Under the pieces are notes generated by a model. The model was not told where the DNA came from and ran no database searches. It saw only the letters and a list, made by a program, of their open reading frames with translations. A DNA stretch of 48,844 bases from CAYSYM01 sp964435115 (GTDB lineage: Bacteria > Chloroflexota > UBA6077 > CF-72). The translations under genes and the position numbers were made by a program. This document shows positions 33,500 through 42,328 of the stretch, one piece after another. Within the stretch, counting starts at the first letter, position 1. Each line of letters opens with the position of its first letter. Where the stretch lies: NCBI GenBank assembly GCA_964435115.1, contig CAYSYM010000025.1:1-48844 (forward strand). The letters are read 5' to 3'.

Positions 33500-35021
33500 G
33501 CCGGCTGCCCCCGCCCGTGCTCCGCTCCTCGGCCCCGCCGAGCTGGTGCTCAACCACCCAGGCGGCTACCTGGGCGCGCGACTGGAAGCCGAGCTTCGTC
33601 AGGATGTGCTCCACGTGGGCGCCAGCGGTCCGCTCGGTGATCACCAGCTCGTCGGCAATCTGTCGGTTGGTCCGCCCCCGCGCGATGAGCGCCGCAACCT
33701 CCCGTTCCCGGGGCGTGAGGAGCGCTAGCGCCCGGTCGCTCGCCGGATGCGCCGCAGCACTCGGCCGGTCTGGCATCCGCCCGGCCGCCTCACGGCTGGC
33801 GCGCGCCAGCGCGTCCACCGTCACAGCTACCAGGAGCACCGCACCCGTGATCATAAACTTGATCGATGACGCCAGCGCCAGGAGATCCATGCCGTTGGAG
33901 ATCGACCCGATCACCAGGGCGCCGAGCACCACGGACCACACGTTCCCCCGACCGCCGAACAGGCTCGTCCCCGCGATGACGGGTGCGGCAATGGCCGCCA
34001 GCAGGACGTCACCGCCACCCGAAGACTGGTTCACGGCGTACAGACGCGAGGCGGCCAGGATGCCACCGCTGGCAGCCAGAGTGGACGAGAGGACGAACAC
34101 AGCGATACGGACGCGGTCCACGTCGATCCCGGTCCGCCGCGCCGCTTCGGCGTTCCCACCAACCGCGTAGACGTAGCGGCCAAACCGGGTGCGCCGCGTA
34201 AGCAGGTCGAACAGGACGACGAAGCCGAGGAACGCCAGCACGCCGGATGGGATCCCTTCGACCGGCTGGGCCGGGTTGGGACTGCGGTTGACGCTCATCA
34301 GCGTTACGGCGCCGAAGACGGCCGCCGCCACCAGGATGACGCGCACGGTCACCCGCGCCGTCGACGGGGCCAGCATCCCGGCTCGCGCCCGCCGCGCTCG
34401 TCCCCACAGCGTGGCAACGGCGTAGGTCCCCACCGCCACGATCCCCAGCGCGATCCCCATGAGCCCGGGGATCCGCTGGTTGGCAATCCCGGTCAGAACC
34501 GGATCGGTGAGGTTGACCGTGCCGGTCTCCCCGAGCACCTGGATCAGGGCGCCCTGCCAGGCGAGCAGGCCGGCCAGTGTGACGATGAAGGACGGTACCC
34601 GCAGCTTTGTGATCCAGGCGCCCTGCAGCAGCCCGATTGCGGCCCCGGTGGCCAGCCCACCCAGAATCGCCGCGGGCCCCGGGACCCCGAACTTGGTCGC
34701 GAGCACGGCTGTCACCGCGGCGCTCAAGCCGCTCACCCACCCCACCGAGAGATCGATCTCGCCGATGAGCAGCACCAGCACCACGCCGACGGAGACAGTC
34801 CCTGTCGCGGCGATCTGGACCAGCAGGTTGGTCAGGTTCAGCGGAGTGAGGAAGTTGGAGTTGGCGGCCTGGAAGATGCCCCAGATCGCCAGGAGCCCCA
34901 GGAACACCGCGCCCGGCCCCGCGTCGCCCTGCGCTGCCCGGCCGAGCGGCCCGAGCACGCCCTGGCGCAGCCGCGTGGGCGCCGCGCTCCAGAACGCCCG
35001 AGGGAGAGTCGCCTGGCTCAC
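33489..35021 (-). CDS. Sugar ABC permease (RbsC/XylH type) fused to LuxR-type HTH domain
   Basis: The protein has 510 residues, against about 320-400 for the family. Residues about 35-405 are a complete BPD_transp_2 permease with ten or so helices and typical segments LLIGEIDLSVGWVSGLSAA, RTRFGRYVYAVGGNAEAAR and AASRLYAVNQSSGGGDVLLA. A 28-residue Pro/Ala linker leads to a full GerE/LuxR DNA-binding domain at 435-494 (LTPREREVAALIARGRTNRQ, IADELVITERTAGAHVEHIL, TKLGFQSRAQ). The frame is continuous. The permease C-terminus is normally cytoplasmic, so the HTH could reach DNA and couple sugar transport to transcription. GTG 35021 overlaps the ATPase stop by 4 bp. Confidence 0.88.
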   Translation of the reverse strand: MSQATLPRAFWSAAPTRLRQGVLGPLGRAAQGDAGPGAVFLGLLAIWGIFQAANSNFLTPLNLTNLLVQIAATGTVSVGVVLVLLIGEIDLSVGWVSGLSAAVTAVLATKFGVPGPAAILGGLATGAAIGLLQGAWITKLRVPSFIVTLAGLLAWQGALIQVLGETGTVNLTDPVLTGIANQRIPGLMGIALGIVAVGTYAVATLWGRARRARAGMLAPSTARVTVRVILVAAAVFGAVTLMSVNRSPNPAQPVEGIPSGVLAFLGFVVLFDLLTRRTRFGRYVYAVGGNAEAARRTGIDVDRVRIAVFVLSSTLAASGGILAASRLYAVNQSSGGGDVLLAAIAAPVIAGTSLFGGRGNVWSVVLGALVIGSISNGMDLLALASSIKFMITGAVLLVAVTVDALARASREAAGRMPDRPSAAAHPASDRALALLTPREREVAALIARGRTNRQIADELVITERTAGAHVEHILTKLGFQSRAQVAAWVVEHQLGGAEERSTGGGSRLRA

Positions 35022-35839
35022 CCCCTGCCCCCTGCGGGCCCTATGCCTGGGTCAGCCCCGTCGACAGGACCGTCCCACGTATCCGGGGTGGCGCCGGTAA
35101 TCGCCCGCACCACCTCCTCCGGTGTGGTCGTCCGCGCCGCGAACGTCGCTACCCGCCGCCCGAGCCGCAGCACCACGATCCGGTCGGCCACCTCGAACAC
35201 GTTGGCCAGGTTGTGGCTGATGAGCACCACACCCAGGCCCCGCTCGCGCAGCCGCTTGATGAGGTTCAGGACCAGCCGGGTCTGGGCAACCCCCAGCGCC
35301 GCCGTGGGTTCATCCAGCACGACTACCTTGGAGTTCCACATCGCCGCGCGGGCGATAGCCACGGACTGACGCTGGCCGCCAGAGAGCATCGCTACCGGCC
35401 GCCGCACCGATGCGAGCTGCACGCCCAGCGCACGCAACACCTCCACGGCATGACGCTCCATGCTCACTTCGTCCAGCGGACGGATGCCAGGCGCCACCTC
35501 CGTCACCCGCTCGCGGCCAAGGAACAGGTTCCCCACAACATCCAGGTTGTCGCAGAGCGCCAGGTCCTGATAGACGGTCTCAATCCCCAGCGCCGTCGCG
35601 TCCCGCGGCCGGTGGACTGCCACTTCGTCCCCCTCGAAGAAGAGGCGGCCGGAGTCGGGCCGGTAGGCCCCAGCGAGCACCTTGATGAGGGTGGACTTAC
35701 CGGCTCCGTTGTCTCCGACCAGGCACACCACCTCGCCGGGGTAGACGTCGAAGTCAACGTCGTCTAGCGCCCGCACGGCTCCAAAGTGCTTGCTCACCCC
35801 GCGCAGCTCGAGCACGGGGGTTGGCTTGCGTGCCGCCAT
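35018..35839 (-). CDS. Sugar ABC transporter ATP-binding protein, single-domain
   Basis: The protein has 273 residues. Walker A GDNGAGKST (42-50), Q-loop Q91, signature LSGGQ (152-156), Walker B VVVLDEPTA (D176, E177) and switch H209 are all present. It resembles one half of RbsA/XylG and, like FrcA, has a single cassette, so it would act as a homodimer under the permease encoded next. It lies between the sugar-binding protein gene and the permease-LuxR gene and is translationally coupled to the latter. Confidence 0.9.
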   Translation of the reverse strand: MAARKPTPVLELRGVSKHFGAVRALDDVDFDVYPGEVVCLVGDNGAGKSTLIKVLAGAYRPDSGRLFFEGDEVAVHRPRDATALGIETVYQDLALCDNLDVVGNLFLGRERVTEVAPGIRPLDEVSMERHAVEVLRALGVQLASVRRPVAMLSGGQRQSVAIARAAMWNSKVVVLDEPTAALGVAQTRLVLNLIKRLRERGLGVVLISHNLANVFEVADRIVVLRLGRRVATFAARTTTPEEVVRAITGATPDTWDGPVDGADPGIGPAGGRG

Positions 35840-35856
35840 TCCTCCTCCAGGGTACG

Positions 35857-35884
35857 AGGCGCGGGTAGGCGCCTACCCGCGCCT
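35857..35884 (-). terminator. 28-bp perfect palindrome between binding-protein and ATPase genes
   Basis: The 28 bases (AGGCGCGGGTAGGC and its mirror) are exactly self-complementary and start 53 bases after the binding-protein stop. A tandem 13-bp repeat GCGCCTTGCGTCC (35879-35904) adjoins. Likely a partial terminator or 3'-end stabiliser inside the operon. Confidence 0.55.
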
Positions 35885-35936
35885 TGCGTCCGCGCCTTGC
35901 GTCCAGCCTCCCTGTTCGAGCTCGCGCGATGGCCCT

Positions 35937-37142
35937 CTACAACCCGGCGTCCTTACAGGCTGCCACGTACGGCCCGGTGCAGATCTGCTCTGCCGTCCAG
36001 AACCCATCCTGGACGACGGTCCCCTTCACGTTGGCCCGGGCGACTGCCACGGGCGTCAGCAGCACCGAGGGCACGTCGATCTTCCCGTTGTTGACCGTCT
36101 TGCCGGCGGTGACGCTGGCGGGGACAGGCACGTTCGTCAGCAGGCTGTAGGCGAGCTCAGCTGCCGCCTCCGCCTCGGGCTTGATCGCCTTGTAGACGGT
36201 CATGTACTGCTCGCCGGCCAGGATGCGCTGGATCGCGGCCAATTCCGCATCCTGCCCCGTCACCGGTGGGAGCGGGCTGATCTGGGCGGCCTTCATCGCC
36301 GCAATCGCGCCGCTCGCCGTACCGTCATTCGCCGCGTAGACCCCGTCGACCTTGTTACCCAGGGCGGTCAGCGCCTGTTGCATCTCGTTCTGCGCCTTGT
36401 CCGGGCTCCAATCCGGCGTGTCGTACTCCTTCGCCAGGACCAGCTTGCCGTCCTCCACCAGCGGGTCGAACACAGCGTGTGCCCCCTTCTTGAAGAGCCC
36501 CGCGTTGTTATCGCTGGGCGACCCGTTGATCAGCACGATCTCCGGTTTCGGGATGCCCGCCAGCTTCTCCACCAAGCTCTGCGCCTGGAGCTGCCCGACC
36601 TTCTCGTTGTCGAATGAGATGTAGTACTTGACGCCGTCGGAGTTGAGGATCAGCCGGTCGTAGGCGATCACAGGGATGCCCTGCGCCTTCGCCTTCTCGG
36701 CGATCGCGGCGGCCGCCGCCGAGTCAACGGGGTCGAGCACCAGCACGCGCGCGCCGTTAGTGAGTGCTGCTTCGGCCTGCTGCTGCTGCGCCGCAGCGTC
36801 CTGGTTCGCATTGCTGTAGATCACCTGGCAGTCAGGGCAGAGCGCCCTCAGCCTCGCCTCGAAGTACGGCCGGTCTGCCGACTCGTAGCGCGCAGTCTTC
36901 GTCTCTGGTAGGAGCAGCGCGATCTTCCCGGCGGCTTTGGCGGAGGCGGCCACCACCGCCCCGGCTGGCTGAGCAGCCGGGGCGGTGGTGGCCGCCGGCT
37001 TAGGTACCTCGGCAGGCTTCGCCGTCGGAGCGGCCGGGGCCGCAGTCGGCGCCGCCGGGCCTGCGGCCGGCGCGCAGGCTGCGAGCGTAGCCCCGGCGGC
37101 AAGAACGATCACGGAGAGTCGAACAGCAACCGCGCGCTGCAT
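35937..37142 (-). CDS. Ribose/xylose-type periplasmic-binding lipoprotein
   Basis: The protein has 401 residues from ATG 37142. Lipobox TLAAC with Cys23 is followed by a Pro/Ala linker of about 45 residues. The type I binding fold shows KIALLLPETKTARYESADRP, QVIYSNANQDAAAQQQQAEA, VLVLDPVDSAAAA, GIPVIAYDRLI, VYAANDGTASGAIAAMKAA and PVTGQDAELAAIQRILAG, which match the XylF/ChvE-like group. It delivers a monosaccharide to the ATPase and permease-LuxR proteins. First gene of the operon; its 5' side faces a 470-base divergent control region. Confidence 0.9.
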   Translation of the reverse strand: MQRAVAVRLSVIVLAAGATLAACAPAAGPAAPTAAPAAPTAKPAEVPKPAATTAPAAQPAGAVVAASAKAAGKIALLLPETKTARYESADRPYFEARLRALCPDCQVIYSNANQDAAAQQQQAEAALTNGARVLVLDPVDSAAAAAIAEKAKAQGIPVIAYDRLILNSDGVKYYISFDNEKVGQLQAQSLVEKLAGIPKPEIVLINGSPSDNNAGLFKKGAHAVFDPLVEDGKLVLAKEYDTPDWSPDKAQNEMQQALTALGNKVDGVYAANDGTASGAIAAMKAAQISPLPPVTGQDAELAAIQRILAGEQYMTVYKAIKPEAEAAAELAYSLLTNVPVPASVTAGKTVNNGKIDVPSVLLTPVAVARANVKGTVVQDGFWTAEQICTGPYVAACKDAGL

Positions 37143-37245
37143 GGCAGTAGTCCCCACTTTCGTGCCCCCCGCGACGGAGCCTGCGGGGCAGGCGGTATCT
37201 GGGCCGAGCCCGGCGGCCACGCTAGAGACCTCGTCGTGCGCGCAC

Positions 37246-37293
37246 ATTGGGAGAATTCCCCATCCAGCCGAAGATTGGGAGAAATCCCCATCC
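37246..37293. promoter_or_regulatory. Tandem operator-like repeats, 28 bp apart
   Basis: ATTGGGAGAATTCCCCATCC (37246-37265) and ATTGGGAGAAATCCCCATCC (37274-37293) differ at one base. Each is itself partly palindromic (TGGGGA/TTCTCCC). They lie about 100-150 bases upstream of the sugar-binding-protein start at 37142 and are the clearest candidate target for a regulator of this divergent region, possibly the LuxR domain fused to the permease. Confidence 0.55.
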
Positions 37294-37442
37294 TCCGGCC
37301 GGGACCCGGGAGCCATCCAACCCGCTCGCGGCCGCGGCCCGGTTGCCCGGCCGCACCCGACGTTTGTTGACCTCCCCGTTGATGCTGCAGTCTGGACGCG
37401 CGGCTGTCGAACGAGCGTCAACAACTCTCGGGCACGCCCCGG

Positions 37443-37472
37443 TTGCCCAAACCGTTTTGCGGCGCGTAGACT
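37443..37472 (+). promoter_or_regulatory. Promoter with LacI-like operator for the MalFG-type operon
   Basis: TTGCCC (37443-37448) and TAGACT (37467-37472) are 18 bases apart on the plus strand, with the first gene at 37612. CAAACCGTTTTG at 37448-37459 in the spacer has a central CG and 10 of 12 symmetric bases, like LacI/GalR-family operators. No LacI-type gene is in the window. Confidence 0.4.
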
Positions 37473-37611
37473 GGGGCCAATCGTGGTCCCGCCACCCGGT
37501 GAGCCGGCGCCACCTCGCCCCATCCGCCCACCGACCGCCCGCCGTGGACGGGCGCCCAGCCCGACGCCGCGTGTGCGCCCATAACCGGGCGCCATCCGGA
37601 CAGCAACCTCC

Positions 37612-38529
37612 ATGGCTGCCGTGATCGCGCGTCCGCCTCGTACCCGCTGGGTCCGGCGCGACCTGCGCGACGTCGGCGAAGCCCTGCTCTACCTGGCGCC
37701 GTCGCTGGTCCTGTTCGCCGTCTTCGTCTTCGTGCCGATGGCGCGCAGCGTCTACCTCAGCCTCTTCTACACCAACCCCATCGGCAATCCGACCACCTTC
37801 GCCGGGCTCGACCAGTATTGGGAGCTGCTCCAGTCCGCCACCTTCCGCACGGGCTTCGTGGCCACGCTGCTCTTCGCCCTGTACACGGTCCCGCTCAGCA
37901 TCCTGGTGGCCCTCCTGCTGGCCGTGCTTGCCAACCAGCGTCTGCGCGCCATCAACCTCTTCCGCACCATGCTGGCCAGCACCATCGCCGTCTCCGCCAC
38001 GGTCGGCTCGCTAATCTGGCTGCTCCTGTTCAACCCCAGCCTCGGCCTGCTCAACTACGTCCTCTCGCTGCTCCGCCTGCCCGGCGTGAGCTGGCTCACC
38101 GACCCCAACGTGGCCATCCTCTCGGTGTCTCTCACCTCCCTGTGGCTGATCCTCGGCTTCAACGTCATCGTCCTCCTCGCCGGCCTCCAGAGCATCCCCG
38201 AGGAGCTGTACGAGAGCGCGAAGATCGACGGCGCGGTCGCCTTCAACACCTTCCGCCACATCACCGTGCCGCTGCTCTCCCCGTCCCTCTTCTTCCTGCT
38301 GGTGGTCGACACGATCACCGTCTTCCAGGCCTTCCCCCAGATTCACCTCCTCACCCGCGGCGGGCCGGTAGATACCACCCGCACCCTCGTCTACAGCATC
38401 TACCTGGACGCCTTCGTCAACTTCCAGTTCGGCTACGCCAGCGCCCAGGCGATGGTGCTGTTCGTCCTGATCCTGGCCATGACCCTCGTCCAGTTCCGCG
38501 TCCTCGAGCGCCGGGTCCACTACCAGTGA
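37612..38529 (+). CDS. Carbohydrate ABC transporter permease (MalF/UgpA type)
   Basis: The protein has 305 residues from ATG 37612; the ribosome site is weak. Six helices are visible, starting LLYLAPSLVLFAVFVFVPMA. The ATPase loop is ELYESAKIDGAVAFNTFRHI, the classic EAA motif of CUT1 permeases, and ITVPLLSPSLFFLLVVD follows. It pairs with the MalG-type protein at 38538 and the binding protein at 39441. No ATPase gene is present, which is common for CUT1 systems sharing an MsmX-like subunit. Confidence 0.9.
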   Translation: MAAVIARPPRTRWVRRDLRDVGEALLYLAPSLVLFAVFVFVPMARSVYLSLFYTNPIGNPTTFAGLDQYWELLQSATFRTGFVATLLFALYTVPLSILVALLLAVLANQRLRAINLFRTMLASTIAVSATVGSLIWLLLFNPSLGLLNYVLSLLRLPGVSWLTDPNVAILSVSLTSLWLILGFNVIVLLAGLQSIPEELYESAKIDGAVAFNTFRHITVPLLSPSLFFLLVVDTITVFQAFPQIHLLTRGGPVDTTRTLVYSIYLDAFVNFQFGYASAQAMVLFVLILAMTLVQFRVLERRVHYQ

Positions 38530-38537
38530 CGTCGACC

Positions 38538-39419
38538 ATGGCTCAGGTCGAAACCACCCACCCGCAGACGCGGGCCGGGCTCCGTGTGCGCGCTGGCGCC
38601 GGCTCGGCCTGGCGTCTGGGCGCCCGGTACGGGTTGCTCGCGCTGGTCTCGCTCGTCGTCACCTTCCCCCTGCTGATGGCGGCCAGCTACAGCTTCATGA
38701 CCGAGGCGCAGATCGCCAGCTATCCGCCACCCGTCCTCCCGCGGCGCCTGACCCTGGACAACTACCAGCGGGTCATCACCTCGCTGCCCATCTTCCGCTA
38801 CCTGCTCAACAGCTTCGTGGCCTCCACCCTGGTCGTCCTCGGCCAGCTCATCACCGCCAGCCTCGCGGCGTACGCCTTCGCCTTCCTGGCCTTCCGCGGC
38901 CGGAACCTGCTGTTCCTGCTGTTCCTCAGCACCATGATGATCCCCTGGGAGGCCACCATCGTTCCCAACTACATGACGGTGCGCGCGCTGGGCTGGCTCG
39001 ACACCTACCAGGGACTCTCCGTCCCCTTCATGGCGACGGCGTTCGGCACCTTCCTGCTCCGCCAGGGTTTCCTGCAGCTCCCGCGCGACCTCTTCGACGC
39101 GGCGGTCGTGGACGGCGCCAGCAAGTTTCGCTTCCTCTGGTGGATCGTGCTCCCCCTCAGCCGGCCCGCGCTCGCCACGCTGGCCGTGTACAGCTTCCTG
39201 GCCACCTGGAACCAGTACTTCTGGCCGCTGCTCATCACCAACCAGCCGCTCATGCGAACGACCCAGGTGGGCATCGCCCAGATGCGATTCGAAGAGACCC
39301 TCCGCTGGGGGTACCTGATGGCCGGGGTCACGATGGTCGTCTTGCCGACCCTGGCGCTCCTCGTCCTTGGGCAGCGCCAGCTCATCCGCGGGCTCACCGC
39401 GGGCGCAGTCAAGGGCTAA
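38538..39419 (+). CDS. Carbohydrate ABC transporter permease (MalG/UgpE type)
   Basis: The protein has 293 residues from ATG 38538, 9 bases after the first permease gene; the longer frame from 37818 is a shadow. Typical MalG features are LTLDNYQRVITSLPIFRYLL, STMMIPWEATIVPNYMTVRA and the EAA loop DLFDAAVVDGASKFRFLWWI, followed by VLPLSRPALATLAVYSFLAT. It ends with QLIRGLTAGAVKG, the usual CUT1 permease C-terminus. Confidence 0.92.
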   Translation: MAQVETTHPQTRAGLRVRAGAGSAWRLGARYGLLALVSLVVTFPLLMAASYSFMTEAQIASYPPPVLPRRLTLDNYQRVITSLPIFRYLLNSFVASTLVVLGQLITASLAAYAFAFLAFRGRNLLFLLFLSTMMIPWEATIVPNYMTVRALGWLDTYQGLSVPFMATAFGTFLLRQGFLQLPRDLFDAAVVDGASKFRFLWWIVLPLSRPALATLAVYSFLATWNQYFWPLLITNQPLMRTTQVGIAQMRFEETLRWGYLMAGVTMVVLPTLALLVLGQRQLIRGLTAGAVKG

Positions 39420-39440
39420 CACGTGCAAGGAGTCACGAGT

Positions 39441-40823
39441 ATGCGCAGAGTCGCGTTGCTCTTCGTCGCCGCGAGTTTCCTGGCCGCGGCGTGTGCCCCG
39501 GCCGCAGGCGGTGGAGCCAGTGGCGCCGGAACCGCCCAACCAGCCGCCAAGGCCCCGGCCGCGGTGGAACCGGCCAGCAAAATCCAGTTCTGGCACGCCA
39601 TGACCGGCGTCAACGCCGAGGCGGTCAACAAGATGGTCGACGGCTTCAACAAGAGCCAGAGCAAGATCCAGGTGGAAGCCGTCTTCCAGGGCACCTATGA
39701 CGAGGCGCTCGCCAAGCTGAAGACCGCCCTCCCCTCGGGTGGTGCGCCCGCGCTGATCCAGGTCTACGACATCGGCCAGCGCTTCATGATCGACTCGGGT
39801 GAGATCGTGGCGGTCCAGGACTTCATCGACCGCGACAAGTTCGACCTGAGCGACTTCGAGCCAGCCGTCCTCAACTACTACCGCGTGCCCGACAAGCTGT
39901 ATTCCATGCCCTTCAACTCGTCCTCGTCGATCCTCTACTACAACAAGGACGCCTTCAAGGAAGTCGGGCTGGACCCGGAGAAGCCGCCGCGGACCTTCGA
40001 AGAGGTCACCGAGGCCGCCAGGAAGCTGACGAAGAAGCAGGGCAGCGAGACGGTGCGCTACGGCTTCGGCCCCTCGATCTACGGCTGGCTGTTCGAGCAG
40101 TGGATCGCCGTGTCCGGCGGCTACTACGCCGACAATGGCAACGGCCGCGACGCGCGCGCCACCAAGGTCGTCTTCAACGACGCCAAGGGGAAGGCCATCC
40201 TCGACTGGTGGAAGGCGGGCGTCTCCGAGGGCATCTTCTTCAACCCCGGCATCGACAACGACGGTGCCGCGAACGCCTTCAACGCTGGCAAGACGGCCAT
40301 GTACGTGGAGAGCACAGCTCGCCTGCGTGGCCACATCAACGCCACCCAGGGCAAGTTCGAGGTGGGCACCGGGTTCTACCCACGCCCGGCGAACGCGCCA
40401 GCAGACGGCGGCAACATCATCGGTGGTGCCAGCCTGTACATCCTCAAGAGCCGTCCGGCTGCCGAGCAGGAAGCCGCCTGGCAGTTCATCAAGTACGTCA
40501 CCTCGCCCGCCGTCCAGGCGCAGTGGCAGGCTGACACCGGCTACTACGCCATCCGCAAGTCATCGGAGAACGAGGCCGTGGCCAAGGAGTGGACGGGCCG
40601 GTTCCCGCAGTTCACCACGGCGCTCCAGCAGATCCGCCAGGCGCCCCAGAACCGCATTACCCAGGGCGCCGTGATCGGCGTCTTCCCGGAGGCGCGCCAG
40701 CGCGTCCAGAAGGCGATCGAGTCGGTGCTGCTGGGCCAGGCCACCAGCGAAGCCGCGTTGAACGCCGCCACCCAGGAGATCACCACCTCCATCGAAAGGT
40801 ACAACCGCTCGACCGGCGGCTGA
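39441..40823 (+). CDS. Extracellular sugar-binding lipoprotein (SBP_bac_1, UgpB/MalE type)
   Basis: The protein has 460 residues from ATG 39441; AAGGAG at 39428-39433 favours this over GTG 39423. Lipobox FLAAAC with Cys18. Family-1 marks include IQFWHAMTGVNAEAVNKMVD, LYSMPFNSSSSILYYNKDAF, GKTAMYVESTARLRGHI and AWQFIKYVTSPAVQAQW. The WHAMTG start is typical of glycerol-3-phosphate or oligosaccharide binders. It is the last gene of the transporter operon, reversing the usual binding-protein-first order seen elsewhere in this window. Confidence 0.92.
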   Translation: MRRVALLFVAASFLAAACAPAAGGGASGAGTAQPAAKAPAAVEPASKIQFWHAMTGVNAEAVNKMVDGFNKSQSKIQVEAVFQGTYDEALAKLKTALPSGGAPALIQVYDIGQRFMIDSGEIVAVQDFIDRDKFDLSDFEPAVLNYYRVPDKLYSMPFNSSSSILYYNKDAFKEVGLDPEKPPRTFEEVTEAARKLTKKQGSETVRYGFGPSIYGWLFEQWIAVSGGYYADNGNGRDARATKVVFNDAKGKAILDWWKAGVSEGIFFNPGIDNDGAANAFNAGKTAMYVESTARLRGHINATQGKFEVGTGFYPRPANAPADGGNIIGGASLYILKSRPAAEQEAAWQFIKYVTSPAVQAQWQADTGYYAIRKSSENEAVAKEWTGRFPQFTTALQQIRQAPQNRITQGAVIGVFPEARQRVQKAIESVLLGQATSEAALNAATQEITTSIERYNRSTGG

Positions 40824-40890
40824 ACGCCTCGCGGCTCCCGGCCAGGCTTGGTCCCCGCCCGCTCCCCTTGCCGGGCCGAGGGAGCGGGTT

Positions 40891-40932
40891 CCGGCGGCCT
40901 CACCCGGCCCGCGGGCCGGGTGAGGCCGCCGG
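40891..40932 (+). terminator. 42-bp perfect palindrome, operon terminator
   Basis: The 42 bases are an exact self-complement, with CCGGCGGCCTCACCCGG on the left arm, starting 67 bases after the binding-protein stop. It is the longest perfect palindrome I found in the window. The sequence just after it (CCGGGTGAGGG) repeats part of the right arm. Confidence 0.65.
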
Positions 40933-41000
40933 CCGGGTGAGGGGGCGGCCACGGCCGCAGGCCTCGCCGGGACGCACCTCGGGTACACCCTCGCGCTTCC

Positions 41001-41022
41001 GAGCCGCCCGCGCGGGCGGCTC
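41001..41022 (+). terminator. 22-bp perfect palindrome ahead of the M16 gene
   Basis: GAGCCGCCCGC and its mirror form an exact 22-bp palindrome. It lies 44 bases before the M16 start, just upstream of a TACACT (-10-like, 41047-41052). It may be a second terminator or an operator. Confidence 0.35.
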
Positions 41023-41065
41023 AGCCAATCCACGCGCCGGCTCCCGTACACTTCCGCTGGCCCGC

Positions 41066-42328
41066 ATGTACGACAAGACCGTCCTCCCGAACGGCCTGCG
41101 CGTCGTCAGCAGCACGCTGCCGCACACGCGCTCGGTCAGCATCAGCATCTTCATCGGCGCCGGCTCCCGCTACGAAACGGACGAGCTCGGCGGTGTCTCC
41201 CACTTCCTGGAGCACATGCTCTTCAAAGGCACGCGGCGGCGACCCAGCGCGCGCGAGATCTCCGAGGAGATCGAGGGGATCGGCGGCGTGATGAACGCCG
41301 GGACGGACAAGGAGCTGACCGTCTTCTGGGCCAAGGTGGGCGACCACCGCTTCGCCCACACCATGGACATCCTCGCCGACAGCTTGCGCAACTCGCTGCT
41401 CGATCCGTACGAGCTCGAGAAGGAGCGGGCGGTCATCCTGGAGGAGCTGGCCATGACCGAGGACAGCCCCGGCGACCTGGTGAACCTCCTCATCGACGAG
41501 GTCGTCTGGCCGGAGCAGCCCCTCGGGCGTGACGTCGGCGGGTCGCCCGAGAGTGTCCGGAGCATCACGCGCGCGGACGTGGTGCGCTACAAGGAGCAGC
41601 TCTACGTGCCCGAGAACACGGTGGTGGCCGTGGCGGGCAACGTGAGCCACCAGGAGGTCGTGGACCGCAGCGCCGAGTACCTGGGCGACTGGGAGGGGCA
41701 GCCAGCGGGGACCTGGATCCCAGCGCGGGAGCGGGACGACACGCCGCGCATGCGGCTGCGCGCGAAGCGGAGCGAGCAGGCGCACTTCTGCCTCGCCACG
41801 CCTGGGCTGTCGGCGGCGCACCCCGACCGCTACGCGCTCGACGTCCTGAACGCCGTCCTCGGCGAAGGCATGAGCAGCCGCCTCTTCCTGGAGATCCGCG
41901 AGCATCGCAGCCTGTGCTACGACGTCCACTCGTATGTCAACCACTACCTGGACACGGGCTCGACTGTGGTGAACGCCGGCGTCGACCCTCGCAACATCGA
42001 CAAAGCGCTGCGGGCAACTGTCGCCGAGCTGGCCAAGATGGACGATCGCGTGCCTGAGAAGGAGCTGCTCAAGGCCAAGGAGTTCATCAAGGGACGGCTG
42101 CAGTTGCGCATGGAGGACACGCGCGCCGTGGCCTCGTGGCTGGGCGGGCAGGAGCTGCTGCGCCGAGAGATCCTCTCGGTGGACGAGGTGCTGGACCTCG
42201 TCAACGGGGTCACCAGCGAGGAGCTGCAGCGGGTCGCACGCACCCTCCTCCACCCGGAGGGCTTCCGCCTCGCCGTGGTCGGCCCCTACAAGTCCGAAGC
42301 GCGCTTCCAGAAGCTCCTCGCCGCTTGA
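41066..42328 (+). CDS. M16-family zinc metallopeptidase
   Basis: The protein has 420 residues from ATG 41066; the earlier open frame is a shadow. The inverted zinc motif HFLEH (46-50) and the third ligand E126 in VILEELAMTED are spaced as in processing-peptidase-type M16 enzymes. The C-terminal inactive half has the conserved LNAVLGEGMSSRLFLEIREH and YSYVNHY-like region. Such proteins degrade peptides in the cytoplasm or process exported ones. No signal peptide is visible. It overlaps the TTG start of the GNAT gene by 3 bp, so all four genes to 45589 probably form one operon. Confidence 0.9.
   Translation: MYDKTVLPNGLRVVSSTLPHTRSVSISIFIGAGSRYETDELGGVSHFLEHMLFKGTRRRPSAREISEEIEGIGGVMNAGTDKELTVFWAKVGDHRFAHTMDILADSLRNSLLDPYELEKERAVILEELAMTEDSPGDLVNLLIDEVVWPEQPLGRDVGGSPESVRSITRADVVRYKEQLYVPENTVVAVAGNVSHQEVVDRSAEYLGDWEGQPAGTWIPARERDDTPRMRLRAKRSEQAHFCLATPGLSAAHPDRYALDVLNAVLGEGMSSRLFLEIREHRSLCYDVHSYVNHYLDTGSTVVNAGVDPRNIDKALRATVAELAKMDDRVPEKELLKAKEFIKGRLQLRMEDTRAVASWLGGQELLRREILSVDEVLDLVNGVTSEELQRVARTLLHPEGFRLAVVGPYKSEARFQKLLAA

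Noticed and set aside
40589..41065. Upstream extension of the M16 peptidase frame
   Set aside because: It overlaps the sugar-binding-protein gene and two hairpins, and M16 proteins normally start near the residues seen at 41066.
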